From Lagopus muta (Eukaryota > Chordata > Aves > Galliformes > Phasianidae), in contig NC_064442.1 in NCBI RefSeq assembly GCF_023343835.1, positions 17,780,501 to 17,844,500 of the forward strand: a stretch of 64,000 nucleotides of DNA, written 5' to 3'. How positions within the stretch are numbered: position 1 is the stretch's first letter; the number at the start of each line of letters is the position of its first letter. The translations under genes and the position numbers were made by a program. Below are positions 22,024 through 32,877 of the stretch, piece by piece. The notes under the pieces are model-generated. The model was not told the origin of the DNA. It ran no database searches and saw only the letters and a list, made by a program, of their open reading frames with translations.

Positions 22024-23292
22024 ATGGGGCCGCTGCTGTGCTGCCTGGGCATCGCCGTGCTGCTGTGCCGCGGGCTGGCCTGCCCCGGGCCCTGCTCCTG
22101 CTCCACCAAGAAGAACGGGCGCCTGCTGGCCGAATGCGCTTACAAGGAGCTGCCTGAGGTGCCGCGGGGACTGTCCCCTAACGTCACCATCCTGACACTG
22201 TCGGCCAACCGCATCGGCTGGCTGCGGCGCGGCGCCTTCGCCGAGGTGCCTGAGGTGCAGTCGCTGTGGCTGGGTTACAACCAGATCGGCGGTGCCGAGC
22301 CGGGTGCCTTCGCCATGCTGTCACAGCTGAAGAACTTGGACCTGAGCCACAACAAGATGGTCACCTTCCCATGGCAGGACCTGCGCAACCTGAGCGGGCT
22401 GCAGATCCTCAAGCTGAACAACAACCGGCTGGCCGGGCTGCCCCGAGATGCCTTCCAGGCGCTGGCAGAGCTGCGCTCGCTGTGGCTCAATGACAACCAG
22501 CTCACCACGCTGGCCGATGGCACCTTCCACCCGTTGCCCTCGCTGTCCCAGCTGCAGCTCTTCAACAACCCCTTCAACTGCTCCTGTAAGCTCTTCTGGC
22601 TCAAACGCTGGGCTGAGAGCACCTCAGTGTCCCTCACCAAGGGTGGTTCCACGCTGTGTGCGGCGCCGGGGCGGATGCGGGGCCGGGCGGTGACCGACAT
22701 CCCAGCGCATCAGTGCGTGGCCCCATCAGTGCAGCTCACCTACCTGTCCAAACTGGACAACACGGTGCTGCCCGATGGGCTGACACTCAGCCTACACTGC
22801 AGTGTGGCGGGCAGCCCCCTGCCCCAGATCCGTTGGAGGATCCAGACCCCCGGGCGCGGTGTTGAGATCGATGGGCCCAATGTGGCTCGGGATGGGAGCC
22901 TCTCCCCATCTGGGCGCATCAAGCAGAGCCAGGAGCGCTTCTTGGTCTTCAAGAATGGCACCATGGCCATCCCCAAGTTCAGCAAGGAGGATGAAGGCAC
23001 CTACACCTGCATCGCCATCAACGATGTGGGCACAAGAGAGGTGTCGGTCAACGTGGCCTTGGCCGGCTCGGAAAATCCAGCTGAAGACCTGCTACAGGAT
23101 GACCCCCACGCCAGCTCACTGGGGGGACGGAGCTGCTACAAGGGTGATGAGATGGATCCTGTCGGCGCTGGGGAGAAGCTGGTCATCGTCTACCACGTGC
23201 CAAGGGAGGTGAAGGGCACGGCTGGAGGAGCTGTGCCCCGGGTTGGGCTGGTAACCCTGCTGCTGGCCTTGGGCATCGTGCTGGGCTGGTAA
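22024..23292 (+). CDS. ISLR: ISLR (meflin), LRR-Ig protein, 422 aa
   Basis: A mesenchymal cell-surface or secreted protein; the human protein is 428 aa. Single coding exon. The ATG at 22024 follows an acceptor (GTCCTCAG, ending 22015) and opens a signal peptide (MGPLLCCLGIAVLLCRGLA). Then an LRR N-cap (CPGPCSC), five LRRs with SLWLGYNQIGG and NLDLSHNKM, an LRR C-cap (NPFNCSCKLFWLKRW) and one Ig domain (LSLHCSVAGSPLPQIRW, TYTCIAINDVG). The chain ends with a short hydrophobic stretch, GLVTLLLALGIVLGW, right at the C terminus with nothing after it, which looks like a GPI-attachment signal. It is the tandem paralogue of ISLR2, sharing domain order but lacking the transmembrane segment and acidic tail. 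Confidence 0.97.
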   Translation: MGPLLCCLGIAVLLCRGLACPGPCSCSTKKNGRLLAECAYKELPEVPRGLSPNVTILTLSANRIGWLRRGAFAEVPEVQSLWLGYNQIGGAEPGAFAMLSQLKNLDLSHNKMVTFPWQDLRNLSGLQILKLNNNRLAGLPRDAFQALAELRSLWLNDNQLTTLADGTFHPLPSLSQLQLFNNPFNCSCKLFWLKRWAESTSVSLTKGGSTLCAAPGRMRGRAVTDIPAHQCVAPSVQLTYLSKLDNTVLPDGLTLSLHCSVAGSPLPQIRWRIQTPGRGVEIDGPNVARDGSLSPSGRIKQSQERFLVFKNGTMAIPKFSKEDEGTYTCIAINDVGTREVSVNVALAGSENPAEDLLQDDPHASSLGGRSCYKGDEMDPVGAGEKLVIVYHVPREVKGTAGGAVPRVGLVTLLLALGIVLGW

Positions 23293-24095
23293 GGGGGAGC
23301 AGAGACTGGTGTCAGGGCTCCCCCACTTTCTGTATCATTTACCTTCACATAGTGCCACGTGTTTGCTGAGCTTTTGGAACTGCAGGCGGGCGCCAAAGTG
23401 GCCGAGAGCTGAGCCCAGGGCTGATCCAACCCCTGCATACGTAGGGGCAGGGCTGGAGCTGAGAACTCCATCAAGGCTTGGGTGATGTAGGGTAGATCCA
23501 CACTGTGCTGTTGCTGCAGGGCCAGACAGCCTTACGTAGGGTCCTTTAGGGAATGGAGGCAGCACAGTTCTTCTTCGTGTGATTGATATGGCAGGGGAGG
23601 TGCAGAGCATCCGGTACCAGGCATGGATCAGGCCATGAGGAGCAGGCTAAGCCTTTCCTGCATAGGACTTGTTGGGTGAGGGACTACCCATGGTGTCTAT
23701 GCCCTCCCTGTGTCCCAGGACCAGGCCCTGCCACCCTCACTGCCTCACACATCTGTGATGCAGATGTTTTCCCCTCCATTCACCACCGGAGCCCACAGTC
23801 CAAACCCCTCGGCCGGGCCGGTCCCACCGAGCTGCACTGCTCAACCCCACAGCTTCAGCAGGGGGAACAGAGACCAAAGAGACCACATGAAACCAATTAT
23901 CCCAAAGTGCCTTACATCTCTCTGCAGGACATCCACGCTGTGCCCCTGGTGCTGTGGGCTCATGGTGGGACCGCCGAGCATCCCTCATGTTTTCTGCTAG
24001 CGTGTGCCTGCAGGAGCCATGCAGACTCCTGTAGCCTTGTAACCAAAGCTGTGCCACCAGCCGTGTACCAAGCACAATAAATACCTTTTGTAAAC
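23293..24095 (+). other. ISLR 3' UTR with poly(A) signal
   Basis: AATAAA at 24076-24081, about 785 nt after the stop. No other gene in this stretch. Confidence 0.65.
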
Positions 24096-25314
24096 CAGCC
24101 TGCTGCCTCTGTGCCCCCCACAGCTCGCTCACAGACGGGAGCAGGGAGGAGAAGGCAGAGACGCAAACAGCTGTAAAGCAGCTGTTGGAGCCTGGGGCCT
24201 CTGCATAAGCTTTCCAGCCCTATTTGGTTTCTTTCATAGAGGCAGGGAGCACCCCCCCTAGCTGCACAGCTAGCGAGCAGACACATATTGTTCCCATTAC
24301 AGGCAAGAAAAACACCGCGGCCCCAGTACAAGCGCAAGGACAATGCCCTGTGCAGAGTTTCACTTTCATTTCATGGGATGCAATGCTTCCATCGGGCCCT
24401 TTCTGCATTCTGGAGGCAGCTCTCCCCACAGCCCATATCACCCTGTTGATGCTCTCCCTTCCATGCAGGCAGGGATGGGGCTGGCAGCTCAGTCCTTACA
24501 CGCATGGTGTGGGGTCTGGGAGGAGGGCCACCACCTTGTTCAGTTGCCTTCCATGCCCATGGCAGCGCGTCCATGCGTTTGCAAAGGCGAATTTCCATTC
24601 CCCACATTTGTGTTTTAGGTTTCTGTTAACCAGAGGAGCTCCTGATCCACCTTGTGCAGGCTCAGGCATGTCACAGAGGGTGGGAAGAGGATGGTGACCC
24701 TGGGGACACGTGGGGACAGAGCCAGACGCCCGCCTGCAGCCATAGCAGGGCTGCGTGCAAAGAAGCGAGCTTGCAGGGGCAAGAAGTAGCAGCAAAAGGC
24801 TTAGTGCACCCTCAGGGCACCCTGATTATGCCAAAGGAAGGGAAAGAAAACAAAGAGTGAAGCCACCTCCTGTCATCTCTCAACTTGGTCCCAGCCAAGA
24901 CATCTCCAGGAAGCCACAGGCTGTGTAAACAGATGCAGAGCGGCAGCTCCACCCATGGCCCCGAGCTGCAGAACACTGAAGGGATTTCTACTGCCTTTCC
25001 CTGAGCCCTTGCAGCCTGGAGGCTGTGTGGTGCAGCTCTGAGACCTCACACATGTGGGGCATCAGCATTTCCTAGCATCATCAGTTCAAGGGCGGACTCC
25101 AACACCCTGTTGTTACCCAACCACTGAGTATGACCAAACCAAGGTCTTCTTGGGGCTTGGAGGAGAGATTCGATCATGTCTCTCCATAAAGTCAAGCAGA
25201 TCCACCAGAACACCACTGTGACCATCCTGGTGTCCCCACTCCAGGTGTCCCCACGTGTGCCACAGCCTCACCAAGAGAGCAAGCACACCCCAAGTGTAGC
25301 AATGAGGTATACGA
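24096..25314. other. Spacer between convergent ISLR and STRA6
   Basis: I see no gene, repeat or strong motif here. Short open frames are unremarkable. Confidence 0.4.
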
Positions 25315-25320
25315 TTTATT
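25315..25320 (-). terminator. Probable polyadenylation signal of STRA6
   Basis: AATAAA on the minus strand, about 530 nt past the STRA6 stop; 25321-25846 would be its 3' UTR. Confidence 0.55.
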
Positions 25321-25846
25321 GTTCTTCCCCAGCTCGGCATGGCCCAAGGAGGCATGGTGCTGTTCTATAGGCTTGGGGTTGGCTGGTCCTTGAGAACAGC
25401 TGACTTTGAGGACAACGGGATGGCAGCATGGGAGGAAACAGCCCCAGTAGGGTAAACTGGAGGATGACAGCTATGGGAGCCCCAAACGAACTGTTCTGCA
25501 ACCTCCCAGCCTAAAATGGAGCCCATGAAATGGGAAAAATCCATGAGGATGATGGGGATGGTGATGGTGGAGGGGGCCTCGGTGGCTTTATCTCAGAAAT
25601 GACCCTAAGAGGACTTTTGGGATGGCTGAAGGGTCTAGCTTGGCTCACCAAGCCTCTGCTCCCAGCTCAGGCTTAGACTGGCATGCCTTGACTGTGTCAT
25701 CACCTCTGCATCCCGCATGGACCCAGAGCTACAAACCAGTGCTGTCACTGCTGGAGAGGGACAGGAGTGCCCAACCTCCTCCTGTCATGGAAGGAAAGTC
25801 AACGGGAGGTGTGATGGGACAGGAGGGAAAAGGCAGGGGTTGGAGG

Positions 25847-28800
25847 TCAGGGCTTGGGGGGGCTGAGCTGGGCTCCGTTGGCTGTGGGATCACAGAGGGC
25901 GGTTTTTCTGCAGGCCATCAGCGAGGGGTTGTTGAGGAGGGTGTAGGCCAACCACCAGCGTGCCCGGCTCCGTTTCAATCGGCCTCCTCCTGATGGTGCT
26001 TTCTTGGTGTGCATCAGCTGGAGGCCTGGAAGGAGATGGCAGTGGGAAGCATGTTCTGTGTGCTGAAAGACCCTGGCCTGACTGTAGGAACTCACCTTCC
26101 TCTAAGTCCCCCGTCCGGGGCTCAGGTGGCCCCTGTGGCTTCACGGGTTGGAGGAGCAGCAGGCAGAAGGCTCTCATCAGTGGGTGTGACTGGCTGACCT
26201 CTGTCTTCAGGTAGTGGCAGTATGCGTGGTAGCCTGGGGGACAGCCCATAGGAAAAACACAGGTGGGGTCAGCGTGGTCCACAGCTGATTGATGAGCACA
26301 GGGAGCTGAACCCACCCTCGGTCCCAGCAGGTGATGGAGGAGCCCTAGATGCAAGCTCTGGGAACTTAAGTGGCCCTGTGCTACTGGAGGTCCCCATCAG
26401 AGTTGATGGAGGTCCCCATGCCAGAGCTGCCCCTTGCCCTACCTGGGTCAAATGTCTCCACACCACGGTTCAGCAGGCTGATGTCCAACTGGCAGAAGTG
26501 GATGGTGTTGTAGAGGGCGGAGATAACCATCCTCCAGACCCCTGCCAGGACCCCCACCAGCACATTGATGGGAAACAGCAGATAAGTGACGATGTAGAGA
26601 GCTCGTCTGTGGGTGAGAAAGGAGGGATAAGGAACACAAACAGCCTAGGACAGGGAACACAGCCCTTCCCTACCAGGGGAAGCTGCCAAAATAAACCTCC
26701 CACCCTTCTCTCCCTCCCTGGCCGACACCATCCCTGACTGAGATGGCTCCATCCCACAGAAAGATGTGAACGCCCTTCTGGTGTGTGGTCAGGACTTAAA
26801 GATTTGCCTCTAGCATAAGTAGAGTCTCCATTTCTCCTCAAAATGAGGCTGGGGTTTTGGGGTAGAGGACGCATGGCAGTCCAAAAGCCCACATCGCTGG
26901 GCAGCTCTGCCCCATAGAGCTCACATGCCCATACCTGTTGGTCAGCTCTTTCCGCAGGGGATGTTGCTCCAGGAACTGGTAGTGAGCAGCCACGTTCTGC
27001 ACGATGACAGCCACCACCAGGGTCAGCCAGAAGGGCCTGGCCGGAAGAGAAGGTGATTCATAGAATCATTAAGATTGGAAGGACCCATAAAGTCATCGAG
27101 TCCACCATGCCTGTGAGCGCTCCAGACCTCGTCACTCAGTGTGACATCTACCATTTTCCTGAGCACCTCCCAGGATGGTGACCCCACCACCTCCCTGGGC
27201 AGCCTATGCCAATGCATTACCACTCTTTCTGAGAATTATGCCCCAATACCCAACCTGAACCTCCCCTGGCACAACTTGAGGCCATCACTTCTTGAGGCCA
27301 TCCTCCCAAAGGTTGGAAGACGGGAGGGGAGACCACCCCATAGCCCAAGCTGCAGCCTCCCCGTGGCCAGTCATTCATTATGAGCTTGGCTGTGGCACGC
27401 AGCTGGGTTGTCCCGAGCCCTCACCACATGTTCTGCACGATTTTGAAGAGGTACGAGCTTGTGCCGGACTGCAGCGGGATGACGACAAGGAAGGTGAAGG
27501 CAGCAAAGCAGATGAAGAAAATCACTTGCTGGATGAGGAGACCTGGGAGGGGGGCAAGGGGGAAAGTAGCTGTCACGGGGAGGGGAGGAGAAATGGTCCT
27601 TGTTCTCCTTCCCACCCCTGCGCTTGTTTCTGAGCACGCCTTTCACTTTAATCCCATAATAAGCACGAGCCGTCCCTGCCTCCCCCGCTCCGCGCACAAT
27701 GCTCCGTGCGGGATCTAATTACAAGTTCAGCCTCTCTTATCGCGCCCTGCTTTATCCCCACGGAGAGGAGCCATCTCCGGGGGCTGCGGCTGTGATGCCT
27801 CATCATAAAATCAGCCCGAGCTGTGATTTCTAATCATAAATCACGCCGAGAGCGGCGGCGGCTGCGGCTCCCCGCGCCATCGGACGCCGCGCTCCACCTT
27901 GAGTGCTCCGCTTTGCAGCTGGGAAATAGGGCTTTAAGGCATCGCGCCGGGCTGGATTTCTGTCCCATTTTACACCCCTTGGCACAGACTTTGGGAGGCG
28001 ACGGCCGGGACCGAAGGAGACAGACAGGATTTTGCATGAGATGCCGTGGAACAAAATATCTGGGCTGGAGCCAAGGCGGCTCTCACTCCCCCCCCTCCTC
28101 CAAACCCCTCTTTTCTCCCACCATTTGGTCCTCCCCGCGGAAGGACAGATTGTGTTGAGGGAATAGATGAACAAAAGCCCCAGAGTTTTGCAAAATGGGG
28201 CCAAAAAAGGGGATTGGAGCTGCTTGAATATGAAGTTCCCTCTCGGAAATGGGGTTCACCACCTCCTCCCACCCCATAGGTTGGACTGGATGATCTTTTA
28301 GGTCTTTTCCAACCTTGGTGATTCTATGATTTTATGATTCTATGGCCCCCCAGAAACACGTACCCAGGCAGGCAAAAGCTGTCTGGAAACTGGCAAAGCT
28401 CATCCAGCAGACAACAGCTTGTCGGGATGGGCGGAGGATGTGGGCTTTGTAGAAGACATCGAGCACAGCCCCTTGGTACAGTACCTTCAGGTTGCTCCTG
28501 CAGGGGAGAGAAGCCAATGCTGGACTGGGGGACAAGGACAGGGACACAGCATGGGTGATGAAGGGGGCCTATCTGTGGGGCCCTCCCTACCTGTGCATCA
28601 CCAGCGTCCTTAGCAGCATGGCAAGGGTCAGCAGACAGCACAGCACCAGCGAGCACACGTAGCACACTGCAGGGAGAAGACAAGGAGCTGCTCTTTGTCC
28701 CTAAGGGAGCAGGGCTTTGTCCCTAAAGGGCTGCAGGCATTTTCCTGAGAGCATCACACAGCAATAGGTGCTGGTGCTGCGTGGATGGATCCCCAAGCAA

Positions 28801-31800
28801 TGCACCTTGCCTCAGTTTCCCTCCCCATCCCTTTTGCAATACGAGGGGAAACTTTTTTTATCCCCTAGGAAGGCAGGAGGATAACATTCCCCAAGCAAAT
28901 TAGAAGGGGTATGATCACCAGGTTAGCTCCCTGCTGGAGCAACAAGCAAGTCATTCAGAGCCTGGTGGGATGCTGTGCAGCAGGAAGCAAAACAGGAGAA
29001 GGGGCTCTGCTTGGAAAGATGGAAATGGCAGGAAAACAAAGGTTAAGAGGATGAGAGAGGCTGGGCGACTCTGGAAAAGTCACCAAAATGCCCCATGGAG
29101 GGAGGGGGCACCCTGCCAGCCCCACGCAGAGCTTTCAATTATCAGGTGCCCACTCAGCAGCAGGGGCCGAGGAGCCATCTGCTCGATTCCAGCACATCTC
29201 CAAACCTGTCCAAGGAGCGGCATCTGCAGCGCGGTGCTTGGGCAGGCAGCAGCTGCTCAGGGAGCCCTGGCACGGCACCAAGCTCAGGCACGAGCTGTGT
29301 GTCTCCTCTTTCCGGGAGGACGGATCTGGGTTTGAGTCTTTCAAAACTTGGGGACGCCCCCCACCCACCTTCCAGCGACCACAGGTAGTGCTTGACGGTG
29401 CTGAGTTCCTTCTCCATGTCCCCCGGCATGCCTGGGTTTTCTGAGGGCACCAGCCCGAACTGCACCAGCAGCACCACCACGTCCTTTGTCATGCCTGCTC
29501 GCACGATTTGGATGGTGGGGACAAAGGCCACCAGCAGCAGCAGGGCCACCTACAAGGGAGCAATGCCGCGTGAGCCATTGCGTTGGCTTAAAGACTTAAG
29601 GGTGGCTGAGCCCAGTGAGCAAAGTGCCGGGGACCGAGGCTGAGCCAAGGGATGGTAATACCTCGAGGCACGCTAATACCATCCCCAAAGCCAAACTGCC
29701 CCGATGGCACATGGCAGTGGCCCCCTTGCCCCGTTGAGGACGTGGCCTCTGCACGCCACTGGGCCACCCCTGTCACCTGGTAGACAGCGATGACTGATGT
29801 GGTCATGGACAGAACGAGCTTCAGCGGGAGCTGGAAACCTGCAAATGGGAGAAACCAGCTGTAAACTGAGGTTTTCCTTCCTGCAAACCCCTAAAATCCT
29901 CGTGCTCCTACAGCAGCAGCCCTACTCCATCCTACATCCCTCCATGAGGGTCCCAGCCTCCAGTCCCTCCACCCCAAACTGCAACAGTTTGTGCGCGTGC
30001 CAAGAGGCAGCTGCCGTGGCGCAGATGCTTTGGGGCTGGTGCCAAGGAAGGCATTTGCTATCCGTGGGGAAGGCAGACTGTTTGCTGAGCTGCTGCTGCA
30101 CAAGGAGCGCGCCCTACCTTCCTCTGGAGCATAGATGTAGGAGCACAGATAGGCTCGGAGCCGGGACACAAAGCTCTCCTCTAGCTTTGGGGTGCTGTAG
30201 GAGGAAGGAGGTGGTGACAAGAGTGGCTTGTATTTTGTTTTACTGTTAAAACCAGGGCTACGGGGCTATTTCTGCCCCATTGATGCTGTCCCCATCCCCA
30301 GGCTGCCCTTACCTCCCCTTCTGCAGCCGCCTGGACAGCACAGCTTTGAGGTACTTCTTGTAATAGCCTCTCCCTGTAACCTTCACAAAGCAGCAGTAAG
30401 TCACCCGCTCCCCCCCCAGCCAGCCCACAGTAGGGTCACTTCGGTCCATGCCAGGGCCAAGTGCTGTTTTTGAAGGTTTTCTCCTCTCCTTCACCCAACA
30501 AAGCCCAGCATTTCCAAAAGGGCTGAGGATTACTGCTGCCTGCCGGGAACACAAGGCGACCCCAGTCCGGCCTGAATGGGACCCATTGATGCCGTAAGCC
30601 TCTTGTACTAAGGAGTTTACTCCAAAGATGGATTTTCCCCTCTTCAAATCCACCAAGATAAACAGAGCTACAGCCCATGCATGCAACGTTGCCTTCAGAG
30701 GGCCAGCAAGCTGCTGGGAACCACACCGGGAACACTGGAACACCCCAATTCTAGCAGTCCCAAAATCACGTGGGATTCCCCTGTGTTCCCACCACCTCAT
30801 AGACCTTCATTACCTCCTTATTTGAGGTCTCCTCCTTTCCTGTGAAGCTCCTGATCAGCAGGGCTGGGTACCACAGACTTAAGACCATGAGGCAGAGGAT
30901 GATGGGGACATAAGAGAGTGTGGAGTAATACCTATATATCTGGAGACAAGCAGAGCTGTCACAGTTCGGACCCCACCAAGCCTGGGTCTCAACCTGAGCG
31001 CTGACATCTCAATGCCACCTCTTCAGGCAGGTGACAAAGCCACACCAGCCTGCCCTGATGGTGGGACGATGTGTACCTTTGGTGACTGGGGACAGTCCAC
31101 CTTCTGCCAGACGTGGACCACACAGTGGCACCAGGAGAGCAGGCAGCCCAGCAGGTAGCTGGCCCTGTGCCCCACCGTGGCACAGGCAGCCAAGGGGTAG
31201 TAGAAGGCAGGGTAGTAGAGCAAAGCCAGGATCTTCCAGTACTCTGCATGGGAGGGGGAGCAGAGGGGACAGGAGCCCTCAGTAGGGACAAGGAATATGT
31301 TGCCCAGAGGGCTGCACGGCTCCACGAGGCTGGGATGGAGCCTGCCTTACCCCGGTTGTGCTGGGAGGAGTGGGTGATGAGCGGAAGAGGGTCGGCATCC
31401 AGCACCAGCACACACAGTGAGGAGAAGAGGATGCCAAACACCGCGGCCATCAGCCCTCTGTTGCCCTCCTCCTCCAGGAAGTTAGCTGGGCTGTGAGGTG
31501 GAAACGAGCCTGGCATCTCATCGCTTGGCATATGGCAGCCTACAGCTGGCTTGTTCCATGCCAGCTGGGCAGGGTGATGGGGATGGCTGGGACAAGGTAC
31601 CTGAGCAGCCCAGGGATGCCGTTCCAGCAGTCCCGGTGGAGACGCCTGCGTTTCACCAACAAGGACAAGCCCAGCAGCACGGCCAGCTGCCAGGAGAGGG
31701 AAACCACGCTGACATCCACACAGAACCATTTAGGAGCAGGTTGTGCATGGCCTGAACAAGGCAGGTGGCTCACCATCCCAGCGTGGGTACTTACGGAGAT

Positions 31801-32877
31801 GGGTGCCATACAGGTGTGGTACAGCCTGGGGGAAACAGTAGGGTCGCAGTCTGGGACGGTACTGGGAAACATGCTGGAGAAAGGAGAAAAATAACGGGGG
31901 TTATACCGTGTCCTGAGAGGAAGACAGTGAGGTGATGTTCCATGTGTGCGCAGATGGCAGCAGCAGCGCAGAACCTTCAAGGAGCCACACGGCCCTGATA
32001 GTGGGGCTGAGGTCACCCTGAGAGATGCGTTTTATGGTTCAGCTCCAGAGATAAGAGCAGGGAGCGGCCCTGCAGGCACCCATGCTCTCCCGGACCCTGT
32101 GCTCCCCTTTAGGATTTGTTCAGGCAGCGAATGTCCCAACTTATCCCACCCTCCAAGGAAGGCCTTAAGGACAGGCTGCTGCCAGTAGAGCTCTGTGGTT
32201 TCTGCTTTCTCCCTCTGCTAACAGCTGTCCTTGGATAGACCAGACAGTTCCTGCTGTCCCCAAATATTGCAGCTCCAAGGGTAGCTCCAGCTCCAAAACA
32301 GCTGGGTTTCACCAGCACCAGATCCAGAGCTCTTGGGGTCTGCATGGGATCCAGCATCATCAGGGGACACTGCCATGCTGCCTGCATGCCCTCAGCACCA
32401 GGGGACACCGAGAAGGAAAGAGCCAAAACCCTGAAGTTTCCCATCAGGGCTGTGTGCACACAGGGGCTGGGCAAGGAGATTTAGAGGTTGCACAACGCAG
32501 AAGATTAAGGACCCTGTGGCAATGGCCGGGCTTGTCCCCATCAAGCCCTCCTGCTTGGGATTAGATACATCAACAGAGGGACAAGAGGTGCTGATGGGTG
32601 CACCCAGGCCAGGTGGGACAGCTCAGGTAAACTGCTTGGAGAACGCTTTGTTACAGAGCGGATCGCCAGGATGATGGAACCCTTCGTGCAATGAGCTGCT
32701 TCCATCTGTGAGGACAAGAGGAGGAGGTGGCACCCGCCTGGGGACACGCAGCACTTACTCATCCTGCGGTGCAGCTGGCTCTGCTGTCTCATAGATGTAC
32801 CAGTCGGACACCAGGTCATCCCCAAAGCTGTCATCCAGCAGCGAGCCGTGCGCGGCCCCAGAGATGTTGGCTGCCAT
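25847..32877 (-). CDS. STRA6: STRA6, retinol-binding-protein receptor, 671 aa, 17 coding exons
   Basis: Plasma-membrane receptor that takes retinol from RBP4 into cells. Exons on the minus strand: 32877-32759, 31873-31795, 31686-31601, 31490-31351, 31243-31077, 30939-30814, 30380-30313, 30194-30118, 29838-29777, 29549-29369, 28666-28591, 28497-28364, 27542-27425, 27036-26935, 26606-26443, 26233-26096, 26025-25847; 2016 nt with every phase consistent. Landmarks shared with human (667 aa): DWYIYE near the N terminus, [46 protein letters not shown], and the C terminus [14 protein letters not shown]...RKTAL...NGAQ. Many hydrophobic helices fit the known nine-transmembrane fold. Exon 7 uses an acceptor with little pyrimidine tract (TTTGTGAAG) and is the least certain boundary. 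A 5' non-coding exon is not placed. Confidence 0.96.
27058..27300 (-). mobile_element. CR1 LINE 3' fragment in STRA6 intron
   Basis: Starts TCATAGAATCATTAAGATTG and runs through CACCTCCCTGGGCAGCC, the reverse complement of a CR1 tail, about 240 bp. Sits between two STRA6 exons in the same sense as the gene. Confidence 0.85.
28262..28345 (+). mobile_element. CR1 LINE 3' end in STRA6 intron
   Basis: GGTTGGACTGGATGATCTTT followed by GGTCTTTTCCAACCTTGGTG and three ATTCTATGAT-type units: a very short CR1 tail, antisense to STRA6, ending about 20 bp from a STRA6 exon edge at 28364. Confidence 0.85.
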
